Assembly (NCBI GenBank): GCA_035527515.1
Contig: DATLAJ010000108.1
Location: 1 to 64,000, forward strand
From: a bacterium
Lineage (GTDB): Bacteria; B130-G9
Direction: 5' to 3'
Length of the DNA: 64,000 nucleotides
The position numbers and the translations under genes are program-made. Numbering within the stretch: the stretch's first letter is position 1; every line of letters begins with the position of its first letter. Below, in pieces: positions 1 to 8,418 of this stretch. The notes beneath the pieces were generated by a model. It was not told the origin of the DNA. It was given only the letters and a program-made list of their open reading frames with translations, and ran no database searches.

Positions 1-141
1 ACACGGGGCTACTCACGTGGCCCCCTTTCAGGGGACTCAAGCAATAGCCACCAGAACTCAATCCCACCTTTCCCATACCCTGAAGCCCCCCATATAGCCA
101 CATACCCGGTCAACCAGCACAGGGAAATACGAAAACTCCTG
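1..141. repeat. Intergenic repeat copy, cut by the window edge
   Basis: The first 141 bases hold no convincing gene. They share two sequence blocks with the palindrome-rich intergenic region near 42.9 kb: GGGGCTACTCAC (5-16, again at 42874-42885) and CGAAAACTCCTG (130-141, again at 42993-43004). The blocks are about 125 bp apart here and 119 bp apart there. A short hairpin-like stretch (GGCCCCCTTTCAGGGG) follows the first block. This looks like a second, diverged copy of one dispersed element; its left end lies outside the window. Confidence 0.5.
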
Positions 142-237
142 TTTTACGTCCGGAGTGAATCTTGCCCGGAACAAGCCGGCCAGCGATGGGAGGTCCTGAT
201 TTGCGATAGCTCTTGCCGCTTTCGCTTTATGGGATGG

Positions 238-266
238 TTGACCCCTGGACCTCGGTCAAATATATT
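238..266 (+). promoter_or_regulatory. Sigma-70-type promoter for pgi
   Basis: A -35 box TTGACC (238-243) and a -10 box TATATT (261-266) are separated by exactly 17 bases. Each differs from consensus at one position. Transcription would start near 273, giving a leader of about 57 nt before the pgi start codon. Confidence 0.6.
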
Positions 267-329
267 GAGGTTTGTAGCCGTTTGTGAGCGTTTAACCGGA
301 GGATTACTTTTACCGATTCGGAGAGTGAG

Positions 330-1688
330 ATGGATATCGACATCAAGCTGTTGCAGTTTGACTGCCAAAACGCCCTGGCGGATGTGGTCGGCAGTCTCAA
401 TGGTATCGAGCGTGAAGAGCTGGATGAGTTTGCGAAAAAAAGAGGAAACAAGGCAGCACGTGCCATAATGAACAGGCGTGTGGACCTGAAGCTGGCATTT
501 GCTGACGCCGTGCATGATCACGAGAGCATCGGAGCAGCCAAGTCCCTTGCCAAGCGGCTCGCGGGAAGGTTCGACAACCTCGTGATTATCGGCATCGGCG
601 GCTCCGCTCTGGGCAACACTATGCTCCACTCGGCCCTGCTTGATCCCCTGCACAACTTGAAGACAACCGAGCAGCGAAATGGCAGTCCCAGGTGGTTTGT
701 GCTCGACAACGTCGATCCTGATTGGACATCCGCGCTTCTCGAGACGCTAGACCTGTCAAAGACGCTCTTCGTCGTAACAAGCAAGTCGGGCACGACGCCT
801 GAGGCCATAGCGAACTTCGCCATCGCCTACGGGCGACTTCGCGGCGCGGTCGCTCAATCCGACGTCGCATCACACGTCGTAGCCATCACCGACCCTGAGA
901 ATGGCTTCCTGCGGCGGCTGGCCAAAGACGAGGGTTTCAAAACACTCGCCATTCCGCCCAAACTCGGCGGCAGATTCTCCGTGCTATCGCCGGTCGGCCT
1001 CTTCCCCGCTGCGCTATGCGGTATCGGCGTTGAATCGCTCTTGATGGGAGCTCGTCGGATGCTGGAAGGCTGCTACGACCGAGGCGTAGTAACCGACAGC
1101 CCTGCCTATCTCGCCGCCCTGGTCTATTACCTGGCGGACACGACCAAGGGCAAGCACATCAACGTCCTATTCCCCTATAGCTCGCGGCTGGCTGCGTTCT
1201 CGGACTGGTTCGTCCAGCTTTGGGCGGAGAGCCTTGGCAAAGCCGCAAATCGCGATGGCATGACGGTCAATGCCGGTCAGACACCGCTTGGCGCCATCGG
1301 CGCCACGGACCAGCACTCGCAGAATCAGCTCTTCATGGAAGGACCCGCCGACAAGATAATAACGTTCGTTGACGTCGAGCGGTTCAAACAGGACTGCACC
1401 ATCCCTGACGACTTTCAGAATGACCCACAAGTGGGCTACCTTGCCGGCCACTCGCTCGCCAAACTGCTCAGCGCAGAGAAAAAGGGCACTGAACTTGCGC
1501 TCAAAGAACGCAAGAGACCAACGTGCTCGATCAAGCTCCCCGTTGTGGATGAGGCCACCGTGGGGCAGCTCATCATGATGTTCGAGATGGCGACCGCCTT
1601 CGCCGGCGAGCTCTACAACATCAACGCCTTCGACCAGCCCGGAGTGGAATTGGGCAAGAAGATCGCCAAAGACCGCCTGCGCCGTTAA
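330..1688 (+). CDS. pgi: Glucose-6-phosphate isomerase
   Basis: Interconverts glucose 6-phosphate and fructose 6-phosphate in the cytoplasm. The 452-residue protein has the two SIS sugar-phosphate domains of the family: GIGGSALG near residue 88, TSKSGTTPE near 150, GGRFSVLSPVG near 213, DQHSQNQL near 327, and the C-terminal signature region NAFDQPGVELGK. The length matches the short bacterial type of about 450 residues rather than the 550-residue enterobacterial type. The ATG is preceded by GGAG at 320-323. The gene is monocistronic, with its own promoter just upstream, and faces an operon on the other strand. No key residue appears to be missing. Confidence 0.97.
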   Translation: MDIDIKLLQFDCQNALADVVGSLNGIEREELDEFAKKRGNKAARAIMNRRVDLKLAFADAVHDHESIGAAKSLAKRLAGRFDNLVIIGIGGSALGNTMLHSALLDPLHNLKTTEQRNGSPRWFVLDNVDPDWTSALLETLDLSKTLFVVTSKSGTTPEAIANFAIAYGRLRGAVAQSDVASHVVAITDPENGFLRRLAKDEGFKTLAIPPKLGGRFSVLSPVGLFPAALCGIGVESLLMGARRMLEGCYDRGVVTDSPAYLAALVYYLADTTKGKHINVLFPYSSRLAAFSDWFVQLWAESLGKAANRDGMTVNAGQTPLGAIGATDQHSQNQLFMEGPADKIITFVDVERFKQDCTIPDDFQNDPQVGYLAGHSLAKLLSAEKKGTELALKERKRPTCSIKLPVVDEATVGQLIMMFEMATAFAGELYNINAFDQPGVELGKKIAKDRLRR

Positions 1689-1876
1689 AGCAAGGCACGG
1701 ATGATCCTGGGCGGAACATATGTGCCGGTTGGTAATGCGGTTTGCCTACACTTCTCTGGCTGGTGAGGATCAGATCAAACTGGCATCGAGAGCGTTCAGC
1801 ACCTTCGGTACCGGGCGCGAGTCAGTCTTGGATAATGTGATTGAAACCGGCTCCTCACATCGTGAGATGGGGGAGC

Positions 1877-2068
1877 TTAATCGTTTTGCTCGGCTTCCTT
1901 TTTCTTTGACGGCGAGGCCGTGAAACTCTCTACTAGCACCTCCAGCTCAGGCGCTTTTACGCGAGAGTCGATTCTGACGCGTGCGCCGCCCGAACGCCCA
2001 GAGGATCCGGGGGATTCCCGATCTTCATCTCTGGCCTTGGTGGGGTGACCTTTATCATCCTGAACCAT
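1877..2068 (-). CDS. Small charged hypothetical protein (63 aa)
   Basis: Not recognised. The 63-residue product is very polar: an Asp/Arg/Ser/Gly-rich first half (residues 1-35), a short segment PELEVLVESF near residue 40, and a Lys/Glu-rich tail. It has no signal peptide or membrane segment. The start is well supported: AGGAGG lies at 2075-2080, six bases before the ATG at 2068, in the 14-bp gap after the stop of the upstream membrane-protein gene. The two therefore look like one operon. The 99-residue reading that begins further upstream overlaps the previous gene and lacks this SD site. Confidence 0.55.
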   Translation of the reverse strand: MVQDDKGHPTKARDEDRESPGSSGRSGGARVRIDSRVKAPELEVLVESFTASPSKKKEAEQND

Positions 2069-2082
2069 ACCATTCCTCCTAA

Positions 2083-2637
2083 TCACAACCTGCTGTAAGA
2101 CAGCGCATAACTGATTACTGCCACAAGCAGCATAACCAAACCAATCAACACCGACAAGTACCCCTTTCGCGCCCATTTGACTTTCTGCTCCAAGGCGGCA
2201 CGGTTTCGAGCCGTTGCCTCGGCAAGACGGCGGCTCACGGAATACAGACTGTCCACATATGTGTTCTCGCGAAAGTGGTCAATCAACTTCGTAGGGGGCA
2301 AAGAGTAAGTCGTCTGGAAGGACAAAGCCTTCCAAAAAAAAGCCACAGCGGCAACCAGAACGAGAACGGACATAAGGCTTATCACCGCCGCTAGCCGGGC
2401 GAGACTGGACTGCACGGAGGGTACCGACCACATCCTGTCAGTGGCCCCTAGAGAGAAACCCAACAGCACGATGCCCGCGGCCATAAACGCAGCCATCTTA
2501 GTGTAGAGTCGCTGCCAACGCTCAAGCTCAGAATTGAATAATTCGCGCAGAAGCTGGTAGAGGCCTTCGAACTTCTTGACGAAGTGCTCGTCACTCTCAT
2601 CCTGACCCGGATAGATGAAACCGTCATCAGTCGCCAT
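2083..2637 (-). CDS. Two-span membrane protein, unknown function
   Basis: Not recognised. About 184 residues: a soluble N-terminus, then two hydrophobic segments (around FMAAGIVLLGFSLGA and VISLMSVLVLVAAVAFFW), a polar loop with YSVSRRLAEATARNRAAL, and a third hydrophobic segment at the C-terminus (VLIGLVMLLVAVISYAL). This resembles small SLATT-like or SMODS-associated membrane proteins in layout, but no motif lets me assign it. I start at ATG 2637 because GGGGAG sits five bases upstream; the GTG at 2643 lies inside the SD region. It heads an operon with the 63-residue protein downstream. Confidence 0.75.
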   Translation of the reverse strand: MATDDGFIYPGQDESDEHFVKKFEGLYQLLRELFNSELERWQRLYTKMAAFMAAGIVLLGFSLGATDRMWSVPSVQSSLARLAAVISLMSVLVLVAAVAFFWKALSFQTTYSLPPTKLIDHFRENTYVDSLYSVSRRLAEATARNRAALEQKVKWARKGYLSVLIGLVMLLVAVISYALSYSRL

Positions 2638-2695
2638 ACTCACTCCCCAGACAAATCACCCATTGCGACCCAGAACGAATAAACACACCCTAACA

Positions 2696-2724
2696 AGACT
2701 AACGCTAAACAGTTCGCTTGTCAA
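2696..2724 (-). promoter_or_regulatory. Promoter of the 2-gene membrane-protein operon
   Basis: Read on the minus strand, a perfect -35 TTGACA (2719-2724) is followed after 17 bases by TAGTCT (2696-2701). The -10 box is weak (3 of 6) but the spacing is ideal. Transcription would start about 50 bases before the ATG at 2637. Confidence 0.45.
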
Positions 2725-2825
2725 AAATTTGTGCTTCGGGCGGTGGGAAACACTCTTAGACTATACTGCCGCGACTCACCTGCCAGACGGTCTGAAGCCT
2801 GTACTTAGGCCTGGAATGATGGCCC

Positions 2826-4217
2826 TCACTCATACGTGGTGTCGATGTCCACCAGCTCCGTCTTGATGAGCTCGGCGTTGACGAAGGTGTCGTCGTCAAG
2901 ATAGACGTAGGCGAGCAGGCGGCCCTTGTCGTCGAACTTGAAGCGCTTGGACTCCCTTAAATAGACCTTCTTGCCCAGCGTGAGCCTCTCGAGCAGGGCG
3001 GTAACCTCCGCCTCCTTGCCCGCAATCGGCCGGTAGCCGATCAGGTGGACCTTCGTCTCGTCGTCGAGCTCCAGAAGCCACGGACCGAGGATGAGCTTCA
3101 CCTTGCGGAGCTCCTCTTCGGGCACGTTGCCAGCCCGAACCCGCGAGCCGTAGGTCTTCTTTCGCGGATCGACCTTCCGGGTCATCTGGACCACGTCCTT
3201 GAATATGTAGGGCAGCGCCTTGATTCCATTTGTGATGTCAGACCTGCCCGACTTGTCGGACTTATCATCTTGCTCGATGAACTCGAATCTGACGTCACCG
3301 CCGAAAGTGGCCACATCCCGGGCGCCGGTCTTCTGCTCGATAAGCGGGCGGTAGTCAGCGTTGATCTCGTAGCCGATCGAGCTGCGGTCCTGATTCTTGG
3401 CCGCGAGAGTCGTGGTGCCGCTTCCCAGAAATGGGTCGAGCACCGTATCGCCGACGAAAGTGAACATCCGGATGAGTCGCTTTGGGAGCTCCTCGGGGAA
3501 CGGCGCGATGTGCTCAAGCTCGGGCGCCCTGCCCCCTTTTGGCCTCATCTCGCGCCCCGACACTGCTGGCGATTCGTCCCCAAACGGCGATGAGCTCTTT
3601 AGTGTCGGTGGTGGCTTTTTCTTGCCCGCCGAGCCGCGCGATATTCGCTCGCCGGGGAAGTTCCAGTGCCCGTAGAAGCACTTGTTCCAGTCAGTTAGGC
3701 TGAGCTTCGAGGCTTTTCTCGCCTCGTCCGAGACCTCGGGCGGCTCGCCGAGTTTCTTGAAGATGAGTATGAACTCGTAATCCAGCTTGATGATCCCGTT
3801 CCGGGGGTAGGGATAAGAGCCCATGATCGAGGCGCCGCCAGTGGTGTTGCAGGTCGTTACTTTTTGCCAGATGATCGCGCCCATGTAGTCTAGCCCCAGC
3901 GCCTCGCACATCCTGACGACCTCGGTGCGGATTGGGATGACCTTGTATCTGCCGTAGTATGCGGCACGGGCGAACTGGTCGCCGATGTTGATGCAGAGTC
4001 GGCAGCCCTTGTGCAGGACGCGCTCGCACTCCTTCCAGACGAGGTTGAGGTTGTTGATATAGTCCTCGTAGGTGTCATCGAAGCCGATCTGGCCCTTGAC
4101 GCCGTAGTCCTTCAGCTGCCAGTACGGTGGCGAGGTGATGATAAGGTGGACCGACTCGTCGGCCAGCTCCGTCATCGAGCGGCTATCGCCGAAGACTATC
4201 TTGTGCGTCGTTGGCAT
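2826..4217 (-). CDS. Beta-class DNA methyltransferase with SNase-like tail
   Basis: A site-specific DNA methyltransferase. Motif IV TSPPYW (residues 28-33) precedes motif I DPFLGSGTT (about 261-269), the beta-class order; the SPPYW form fits N4-cytosine or N6-adenine methylation of double-stranded DNA. Residues 1-300 cover the catalytic and variable target-recognition parts. Residues from about 345 to 463 look like a staphylococcal-nuclease (TNase) OB fold: a KVYLRE strand, then DDKGRLLAYVYLDDDTFVN, which matches the nuclease GRxLAYxY region. The nuclease Arg and Glu expected in the first strand and loop (KVHLIGYRPI here) are not obvious, so this domain may bind rather than cut. No restriction enzyme gene adjoins; it appears to be an orphan methyltransferase. 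Confidence 0.88.
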   Translation of the reverse strand: MPTTHKIVFGDSRSMTELADESVHLIITSPPYWQLKDYGVKGQIGFDDTYEDYINNLNLVWKECERVLHKGCRLCINIGDQFARAAYYGRYKVIPIRTEVVRMCEALGLDYMGAIIWQKVTTCNTTGGASIMGSYPYPRNGIIKLDYEFILIFKKLGEPPEVSDEARKASKLSLTDWNKCFYGHWNFPGERISRGSAGKKKPPPTLKSSSPFGDESPAVSGREMRPKGGRAPELEHIAPFPEELPKRLIRMFTFVGDTVLDPFLGSGTTTLAAKNQDRSSIGYEINADYRPLIEQKTGARDVATFGGDVRFEFIEQDDKSDKSGRSDITNGIKALPYIFKDVVQMTRKVDPRKKTYGSRVRAGNVPEEELRKVKLILGPWLLELDDETKVHLIGYRPIAGKEAEVTALLERLTLGKKVYLRESKRFKFDDKGRLLAYVYLDDDTFVNAELIKTELVDIDTTYE

Positions 4218-4309
4218 TGGTTACAATCCCCTGTGTCCGATAGAAGCACCACGATTCTAGCATTCTGTAGATTCCAACCACGGCAGTCAACAGGAGACCC
4301 AGATAAGAT

Positions 4310-4339
4310 TTGGGATGTGGAAGCGGGATTTGCTACAAT
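4310..4339 (+). promoter_or_regulatory. Promoter of the OPT transporter gene
   Basis: TTGGGA (4310-4315) and TACAAT (4334-4339) are separated by 18 bases. The -10 matches five of six consensus bases. It lies about 44 bases before the chosen ATG at 4383, in the gap between divergent genes. Confidence 0.5.
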
Positions 4340-4382
4340 GGCTTTTCTCTTATGATTCATTTTGAAGCCAAAGGACGGGGCG

Positions 4383-6284
4383 ATGCAAGAGGATAATGAG
4401 CATATAAATCAGGACGAGCAGGAGTTCAAGCCCTACGTTCCAGCCGAGCGCATAGTGCCTGAGATGACCGTCAGATCAATCGTCTTGGGCGTCGTGCTGG
4501 GGATAGTGTTCGGGGCAGCCAACGCGTATCTCGGCCTGAAGGTCGGCATGACCGTCAGCGCCTCGATCCCCGTGGCAGTCATCTCGATGGCGATATTGCG
4601 CGGCCTGATGCGAGGCGGGACTGTGCTTGAGAACAACATGGTTCAGACGATCGGCTCGGCCGGCGAATCGCTTGCGGCCGGCGTCATCTTCACCATTCCG
4701 GCGATGATTCTGCTCGGTATTGGCGATGTTGGCCTCCTGAAGATCATGGTTCTCGCGCTCTTGGGCGGGTGGCTCGGCGTGCTGTTCATGATCCCACTGA
4801 GGCGCTATCTGATCGTCTCTCAGCATAAGAAACTGCCGTATCCCGAGGGGACTGCGTGCGCCGAGGTGCTCGTTGCGGGCGACATGGGCGGCGCAAAGGC
4901 CAAGAAGGTCTTCTTTGGCGTGGCGTGGGGCGCCATCTTCAAGTTCCTAATGGACCCTCACGGCCTCGCCATCTGGAAGGAGACGCCGAGCTGGCGGCTC
5001 CCCCTCCCGCAGGGCGCACAGGTCAGTGTCGAGACGCTCCCATCGCTCTTGGGCGTCGGGTTCATAATTGGCCCGAAGATATCAGCCTACATGCTCTCCG
5101 GAGGCGTTCTGGGCTGGCTCGTCTTCATCCCCCTGTTCTACGCACTGGGCTCACGCATCAACGAGCCGCTCTTCCTCGCGAGCGTGCCCATCAGTCAAAT
5201 GGAGCCAATAGATGTCTGGCACAACTACATCAGATACATCGGTGCGGGCGCGGTCGCGGTCGGTGGGATAATGAGCCTCATCAGGGCGGTCCCGACCCTC
5301 GTCGAGTCCGTGAAGCTGGGACTGAGCAAGGCCTACAAAACACTCGGAATCGCCGAGACCAAGCGGACTGACCGGGACCTCTCGCTCAAGCTCGTCGCAG
5401 CCGTCGCGGTAGCGATGGGTATAGCGATCTGGCTTCTTCCGCAGGTTGACATCGGCCTTGTCGGGGGGTTCCTGACGGTCATCTTCAGCTTCTTCTTCGT
5501 TACGGTCTCCTCCAGAATCGTGGGCATACTAGGCAGCTCCTCGAATCCCGCATCTGGCATGACGATAGCAACACTCTTGGGAACTTCGGCCATCTTCGTC
5601 CTGTTCGGGATCGATGGCACGGCGGGAATGGCCGCGGCTCTCAGCGTGGGCGCGGTCGTCTGCATCTCGATCTGCATAGCTGGGGACACGTCGCAGGACC
5701 TAAAGACGGGCTTTTTGGTTGGGGCAACGCCGCGGCTGCAACAGATAGGGGAATTCTTGGGCGTTCTGACGGCTGCACTGTTCGTCGGCGGCACCCTGTT
5801 CATCCTGCACGAGGGATACGTCATCGGCTCGGCCGCGCTCCCGGCGCCTCAGGCAACGCTGATGAAAATGGTCGTTCAGGGCGTTTTCCAGGGCAGAATG
5901 CCGTGGACATTGATCATGGTTGGGGCATTCACCGCACTGGTCGTCGAGCTCTTCGGCATCTCCTCGCTCCCCTTCGCGGTCGGCCTCTACCTACCGCTCG
6001 AACTCACAACGCCAATCATGATGGGCGCCCTTGTCAAGAGCGCAGTGGAGAAGACCAGGAATGCCAAACGGCTCAAGGGGCGGGGAGAGAGCGGGATATT
6101 GTTCAGCTCGGGGCTGATAGCAGGTGGTGCCTTGGTTGGCATTGCCTTCGCACTCATCGCATACTCCGGCGTAAAGACGGGCTTTGGCGGAGGCAACTGG
6201 ATGGGCCCCTGGGCAGATCCTGTCTCAATGGCTCTATTTGTCGGGCTGGCCGTAGTCCTCTACAAAGCCGCCCGATCAAGTTGA
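4383..6284 (+). CDS. OPT-family oligopeptide/metal-chelate transporter
   Basis: An inner-membrane transporter of the oligopeptide transporter (OPT/YSL) superfamily, of the bacterial TIGR00733 kind. It would import small peptides or metal-siderophore-like chelates, driven by the proton gradient. The 633-residue protein carries about 14-16 hydrophobic spans, with AYLGLKVGMTVSASIP near the N-terminus, SSSNPASGMTIATLL in the middle and AGDTSQDLKTGFLVGATPR afterwards, all typical of this family. I start at ATG 4383 with GGACGGGG just upstream; an in-frame TTG at 4362 has no SD site. It is a single-gene unit convergent with tatA; the substrate cannot be deduced from sequence. Confidence 0.93.
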   Translation: MQEDNEHINQDEQEFKPYVPAERIVPEMTVRSIVLGVVLGIVFGAANAYLGLKVGMTVSASIPVAVISMAILRGLMRGGTVLENNMVQTIGSAGESLAAGVIFTIPAMILLGIGDVGLLKIMVLALLGGWLGVLFMIPLRRYLIVSQHKKLPYPEGTACAEVLVAGDMGGAKAKKVFFGVAWGAIFKFLMDPHGLAIWKETPSWRLPLPQGAQVSVETLPSLLGVGFIIGPKISAYMLSGGVLGWLVFIPLFYALGSRINEPLFLASVPISQMEPIDVWHNYIRYIGAGAVAVGGIMSLIRAVPTLVESVKLGLSKAYKTLGIAETKRTDRDLSLKLVAAVAVAMGIAIWLLPQVDIGLVGGFLTVIFSFFFVTVSSRIVGILGSSSNPASGMTIATLLGTSAIFVLFGIDGTAGMAAALSVGAVVCISICIAGDTSQDLKTGFLVGATPRLQQIGEFLGVLTAALFVGGTLFILHEGYVIGSAALPAPQATLMKMVVQGVFQGRMPWTLIMVGAFTALVVELFGISSLPFAVGLYLPLELTTPIMMGALVKSAVEKTRNAKRLKGRGESGILFSSGLIAGGALVGIAFALIAYSGVKTGFGGGNWMGPWADPVSMALFVGLAVVLYKAARSS

Positions 6285-6314
6285 GCAGAAAAGCCCACAC
6301 AAGCGACGGAGCCG

Positions 6315-6587
6315 CTACGTCTTGTCGTCATCTTTGCCGAGCGGCCGAACTTTGATCGAGCTTCCGGGCTTGGCAACGTCCGAGAACCAATCGGGCACGC
6401 TTGAGCCGTCCGCGTCCTGCTGCCTTGCGGCATCTGTCAACGCCATATAGAACTGCCGAGACATATCGGAGAGCTGGCCCAGAGCCCGACCTATACCCCG
6501 CGCAACCCCGGGCAGCCTCTTCGGCCCAACGAACAGCAGCGCTATCACAAAGACTAGCAGAAGCTCCGTCAACCCAATGCCAAACAA
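6315..6587 (-). CDS. tatA: Sec-independent (Tat) translocase protein TatA/TatB
   Basis: A single-span component of the twin-arginine translocase. The 90-residue product begins MFGIGLTELLLVF, continues with a hydrophobic span to FVGPKRLP and then an amphipathic helix (GVARGIGRALGQLSDMSRQF), the classic TatA/TatB layout. I start at TTG 6587: GAGGAG (6595-6600) lies seven bases upstream, and the resulting N-terminus is the normal one. ATG codons at 6617 and further upstream would add an untypical extension. The polar tail carries no other feature. It follows fliO on the same strand with a gap of about 120 bases. TatB cannot be excluded. No tatC is in the window. Confidence 0.87.
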   Translation of the reverse strand: MFGIGLTELLLVFVIALLFVGPKRLPGVARGIGRALGQLSDMSRQFYMALTDAARQQDADGSSVPDWFSDVAKPGSSIKVRPLGKDDDKT

Positions 6588-6710
6588 GATCTTTCTCCTC
6601 TCGATGGTCGGAAACATGCCACCGGGTTGGGCTAAATGCAAGCCAGAAGTCCGCCCCCCAGAAAACGCTTTTTTACAGCGGCCTCTTGTTCCGAAGCGCG
6701 GAGCAGTGCG

Positions 6711-7301
6711 CTATTCCTTGAGGCGCGATATTTTCTTCTTCACCTGGTCAGTGAGGCTGTCCAGGAATGAGTGGGCTTGGTCTGATTCCATCGTTGAGAG
6801 CTTGTCTGCCAGCACGTCTGAGAAACCTTCCTGATTCTCTTTAGGGTTCGTGCCCTCCGGAGTGACCGCAGCCTGTGCTTCCAGGGGCAGCGCCGCCCCT
6901 ATGTCAGCCAGCAGCGCAACCGAATCTGCGCCTACCCCGACGATCAGTGTTCTTCCGAGCACCTCAACCACGGCGATGTATTTCCTATCTACGATGTGCG
7001 TAACGCACAGGACAGTTGCCATCTTGCCAGCCCCAAACCGTCGTCCCTTCAGAAACTTTCCCATGAAAAACCCCAGTAGGATGATCAGCCCGATAATTAC
7101 GATAAGGACTATGAACATGCGGACCGACATCTCAGTGAAGGATGGGGCCTCCTTCGGGGGCGAGGGCGAGGGCGAGGGGGATGCTAGCTCATCCAGCGCA
7201 TTGCCGAGGTATTCTCCCTGAGCCCACAAAGGGACGGGGAGAACCGAGGCCAAAAGCACGCCCGCAATGAGAATGAAACCTAAGTATGCCTTTCCCCGCA
7301 T
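6711..7301 (-). CDS. fliO: Flagellar biosynthesis protein FliO
   Basis: A small membrane protein that helps assemble the FliPQR export gate of the flagellar type III apparatus. The 196 residues contain an N-terminal signal-like segment (residues 5-27), a Pro/Ser-rich linker (PSPSPSPPKE), a transmembrane span at about 59-80 (MFIVLIVIIGLIILLGFFMG), then the cytoplasmic FliO domain with IVDRKYIAVVEVLGRTLIVGV, as in homologues. SD GGGGAG lies five bases before the ATG. It follows fliN in the motility operon. Its usual partner fliP is 6.4 kb away on the other strand, which is unusual. Confidence 0.88.
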   Translation of the reverse strand: MRGKAYLGFILIAGVLLASVLPVPLWAQGEYLGNALDELASPSPSPSPPKEAPSFTEMSVRMFIVLIVIIGLIILLGFFMGKFLKGRRFGAGKMATVLCVTHIVDRKYIAVVEVLGRTLIVGVGADSVALLADIGAALPLEAQAAVTPEGTNPKENQEGFSDVLADKLSTMESDQAHSFLDSLTDQVKKKISRLKE

Positions 7302-7337
7302 CGATGCTCCCCAGCAGAAAGTCGGGATAGAAATATC

Positions 7338-7658
7338 CTACCCCTCGAAAGGATCAACTATCTCCGCAATACGCAGACCGTAGGTGTCCTCAATGACCGA
7401 TACTTCCACTTTCCCAAACGGCGCTCCGTTTATATTGAGGTCAAAGCTCTCGTCGACCGGCCTGTTGATCTCCAAAACACTGCCAACACTCAATTCTAAC
7501 AGTTCCCTCACAGTAATGGTTGTCCGGCCCATTACGACCGAAACTGTAACAGGGACATCCGAGAGGAAACCCATTGAGGTCTGCGCAGCCTTGTCCGGTT
7601 TTCTGCCTATGGGTTCTGAAACGGACACAGTCTCAGATGAGTGCAGAATCTTAGCCAT
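7338..7658 (-). CDS. fliN: Flagellar motor switch protein FliN
   Basis: Forms the C-ring with FliM and FliG and takes part in rotation switching and export. The 106-residue protein has a polar N-terminus and a complete SpoA/FliN domain: FLSDVPVTVSVVMGRTTITV, LLELSVGSVLEINRPVDE, and VSVIEDTYGLRIAEIV at the end. Its ATG overlaps the stop of a preceding 45-codon ORF (TAATG), so translation is probably coupled. It lies between fliL and fliO, but the fliM normally found between fliL and fliN is missing here. Confidence 0.93.
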   Translation of the reverse strand: MAKILHSSETVSVSEPIGRKPDKAAQTSMGFLSDVPVTVSVVMGRTTITVRELLELSVGSVLEINRPVDESFDLNINGAPFGKVEVSVIEDTYGLRIAEIVDPFEG

Positions 7659-7795
7659 TATTCCGCCTCCGCTTCTGGCTCAACCGGCGCCTCGAAGCAG
7701 CCCAAACGCGGTGCGAAGGACGTGCTGCCAGCGGGGTCTCCAGGGCAATCGGCTCGACCACAACGGTGCTCGGTTCGGAGCTCGAAACCTCTCAT
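7658..7795 (-). CDS. 45-codon ORF bridging fliL and fliN
   Basis: The 133-base gap between fliL and fliN is filled exactly by one open frame. Its ATG overlaps the fliL stop (ATGA, 7792-7795) and its TAA overlaps the fliN start (TAATG, 7656-7660). The 45-residue product is Arg/Cys/Pro-containing and ends EAPVEPEAEAE; I recognise no domain. A second frame of the same stretch reads as an acidic, Val/Pro-rich segment, so this may be a remnant of a longer gene. fliM normally sits here. Real small protein, coupling element and deletion scar are all possible. Confidence 0.35.
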   Translation of the reverse strand: MRGFELRTEHRCGRADCPGDPAGSTSFAPRLGCFEAPVEPEAEAE

Positions 7796-8340
7796 AGAAT
7801 CTGAAATTCGGTGAAGTAGACAGATATAACAACATTAACAAGACCAGGCAACTCGTTCAGTGCTTTGTTGATGTCGTCCTTGAGCTTCATCTTCCCATGT
7901 TTGGTTGACAAGGACTTGGCGCTTTTGGAGGACAATATCGTCAGTATGGCATCTCTTATCTGCGGCTCTTTGCTCTTTAGAAGCGGCTCCTGCTCTGCAA
8001 TGCCGTAGCCCAGCGCTAACGTGATCTTGAGATATGACCCGCTGTCCGCTAGATTGACAATGAACGATTTCAGTTCGTAGGTGCTAACCACCGTGGAAGC
8101 CGCTGGTGTCAAAGGCGCCCCGGACTCTTGCGGCTTGCTGGGCACCGTCTTCGAGGCGCCGCCAGTGTCGCTCGATTCCACACCATAGAGAAAATACAGA
8201 ACACCTGCGGCAACACCACCAAACACGACAACGGCGATCATAAGAAGGATAAGTATCTTGACAATCGAGACTTTCTTCTTCGTCTCGCCTCCGCCCTGCT
8301 GCGACCCTACGCCTTGCGCCTGTCCGTTACTTTCCGCCAC
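7792..8340 (-). CDS. fliL: Flagellar basal body-associated protein FliL
   Basis: An inner-membrane protein that surrounds and stabilises the stator. The 182 residues comprise a short cytoplasmic N-terminus with KKK, one membrane span (IVKILILLMIAVVVFGGVAA), a Ser/Pro linker and the periplasmic FliL domain (TYELKSFIVNLADSGSYLKI, EPQIRDAILTILSSKSAKSL, VVISVYFTEFQIL). The start is GTG with GGAG ten bases upstream. It lies between motB and the fliN module, consistent with a role at the stator. Confidence 0.92.
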   Translation of the reverse strand: MAESNGQAQGVGSQQGGGETKKKVSIVKILILLMIAVVVFGGVAAGVLYFLYGVESSDTGGASKTVPSKPQESGAPLTPAASTVVSTYELKSFIVNLADSGSYLKITLALGYGIAEQEPLLKSKEPQIRDAILTILSSKSAKSLSTKHGKMKLKDDINKALNELPGLVNVVISVYFTEFQIL

Positions 8341-8418
8341 GATAATCAGTCTCCATAGCTATTTGACAAGTTACAGGTCGAAGATACCAGAAAGTTTATC
8401 TCGACACAAATAAACTTC

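Noticed and set aside
1720-1923. 67-residue plus-strand frame after pgi
   Set aside because: No SD, no recognisable pattern, and it overlaps the end of a better supported minus-strand small gene.
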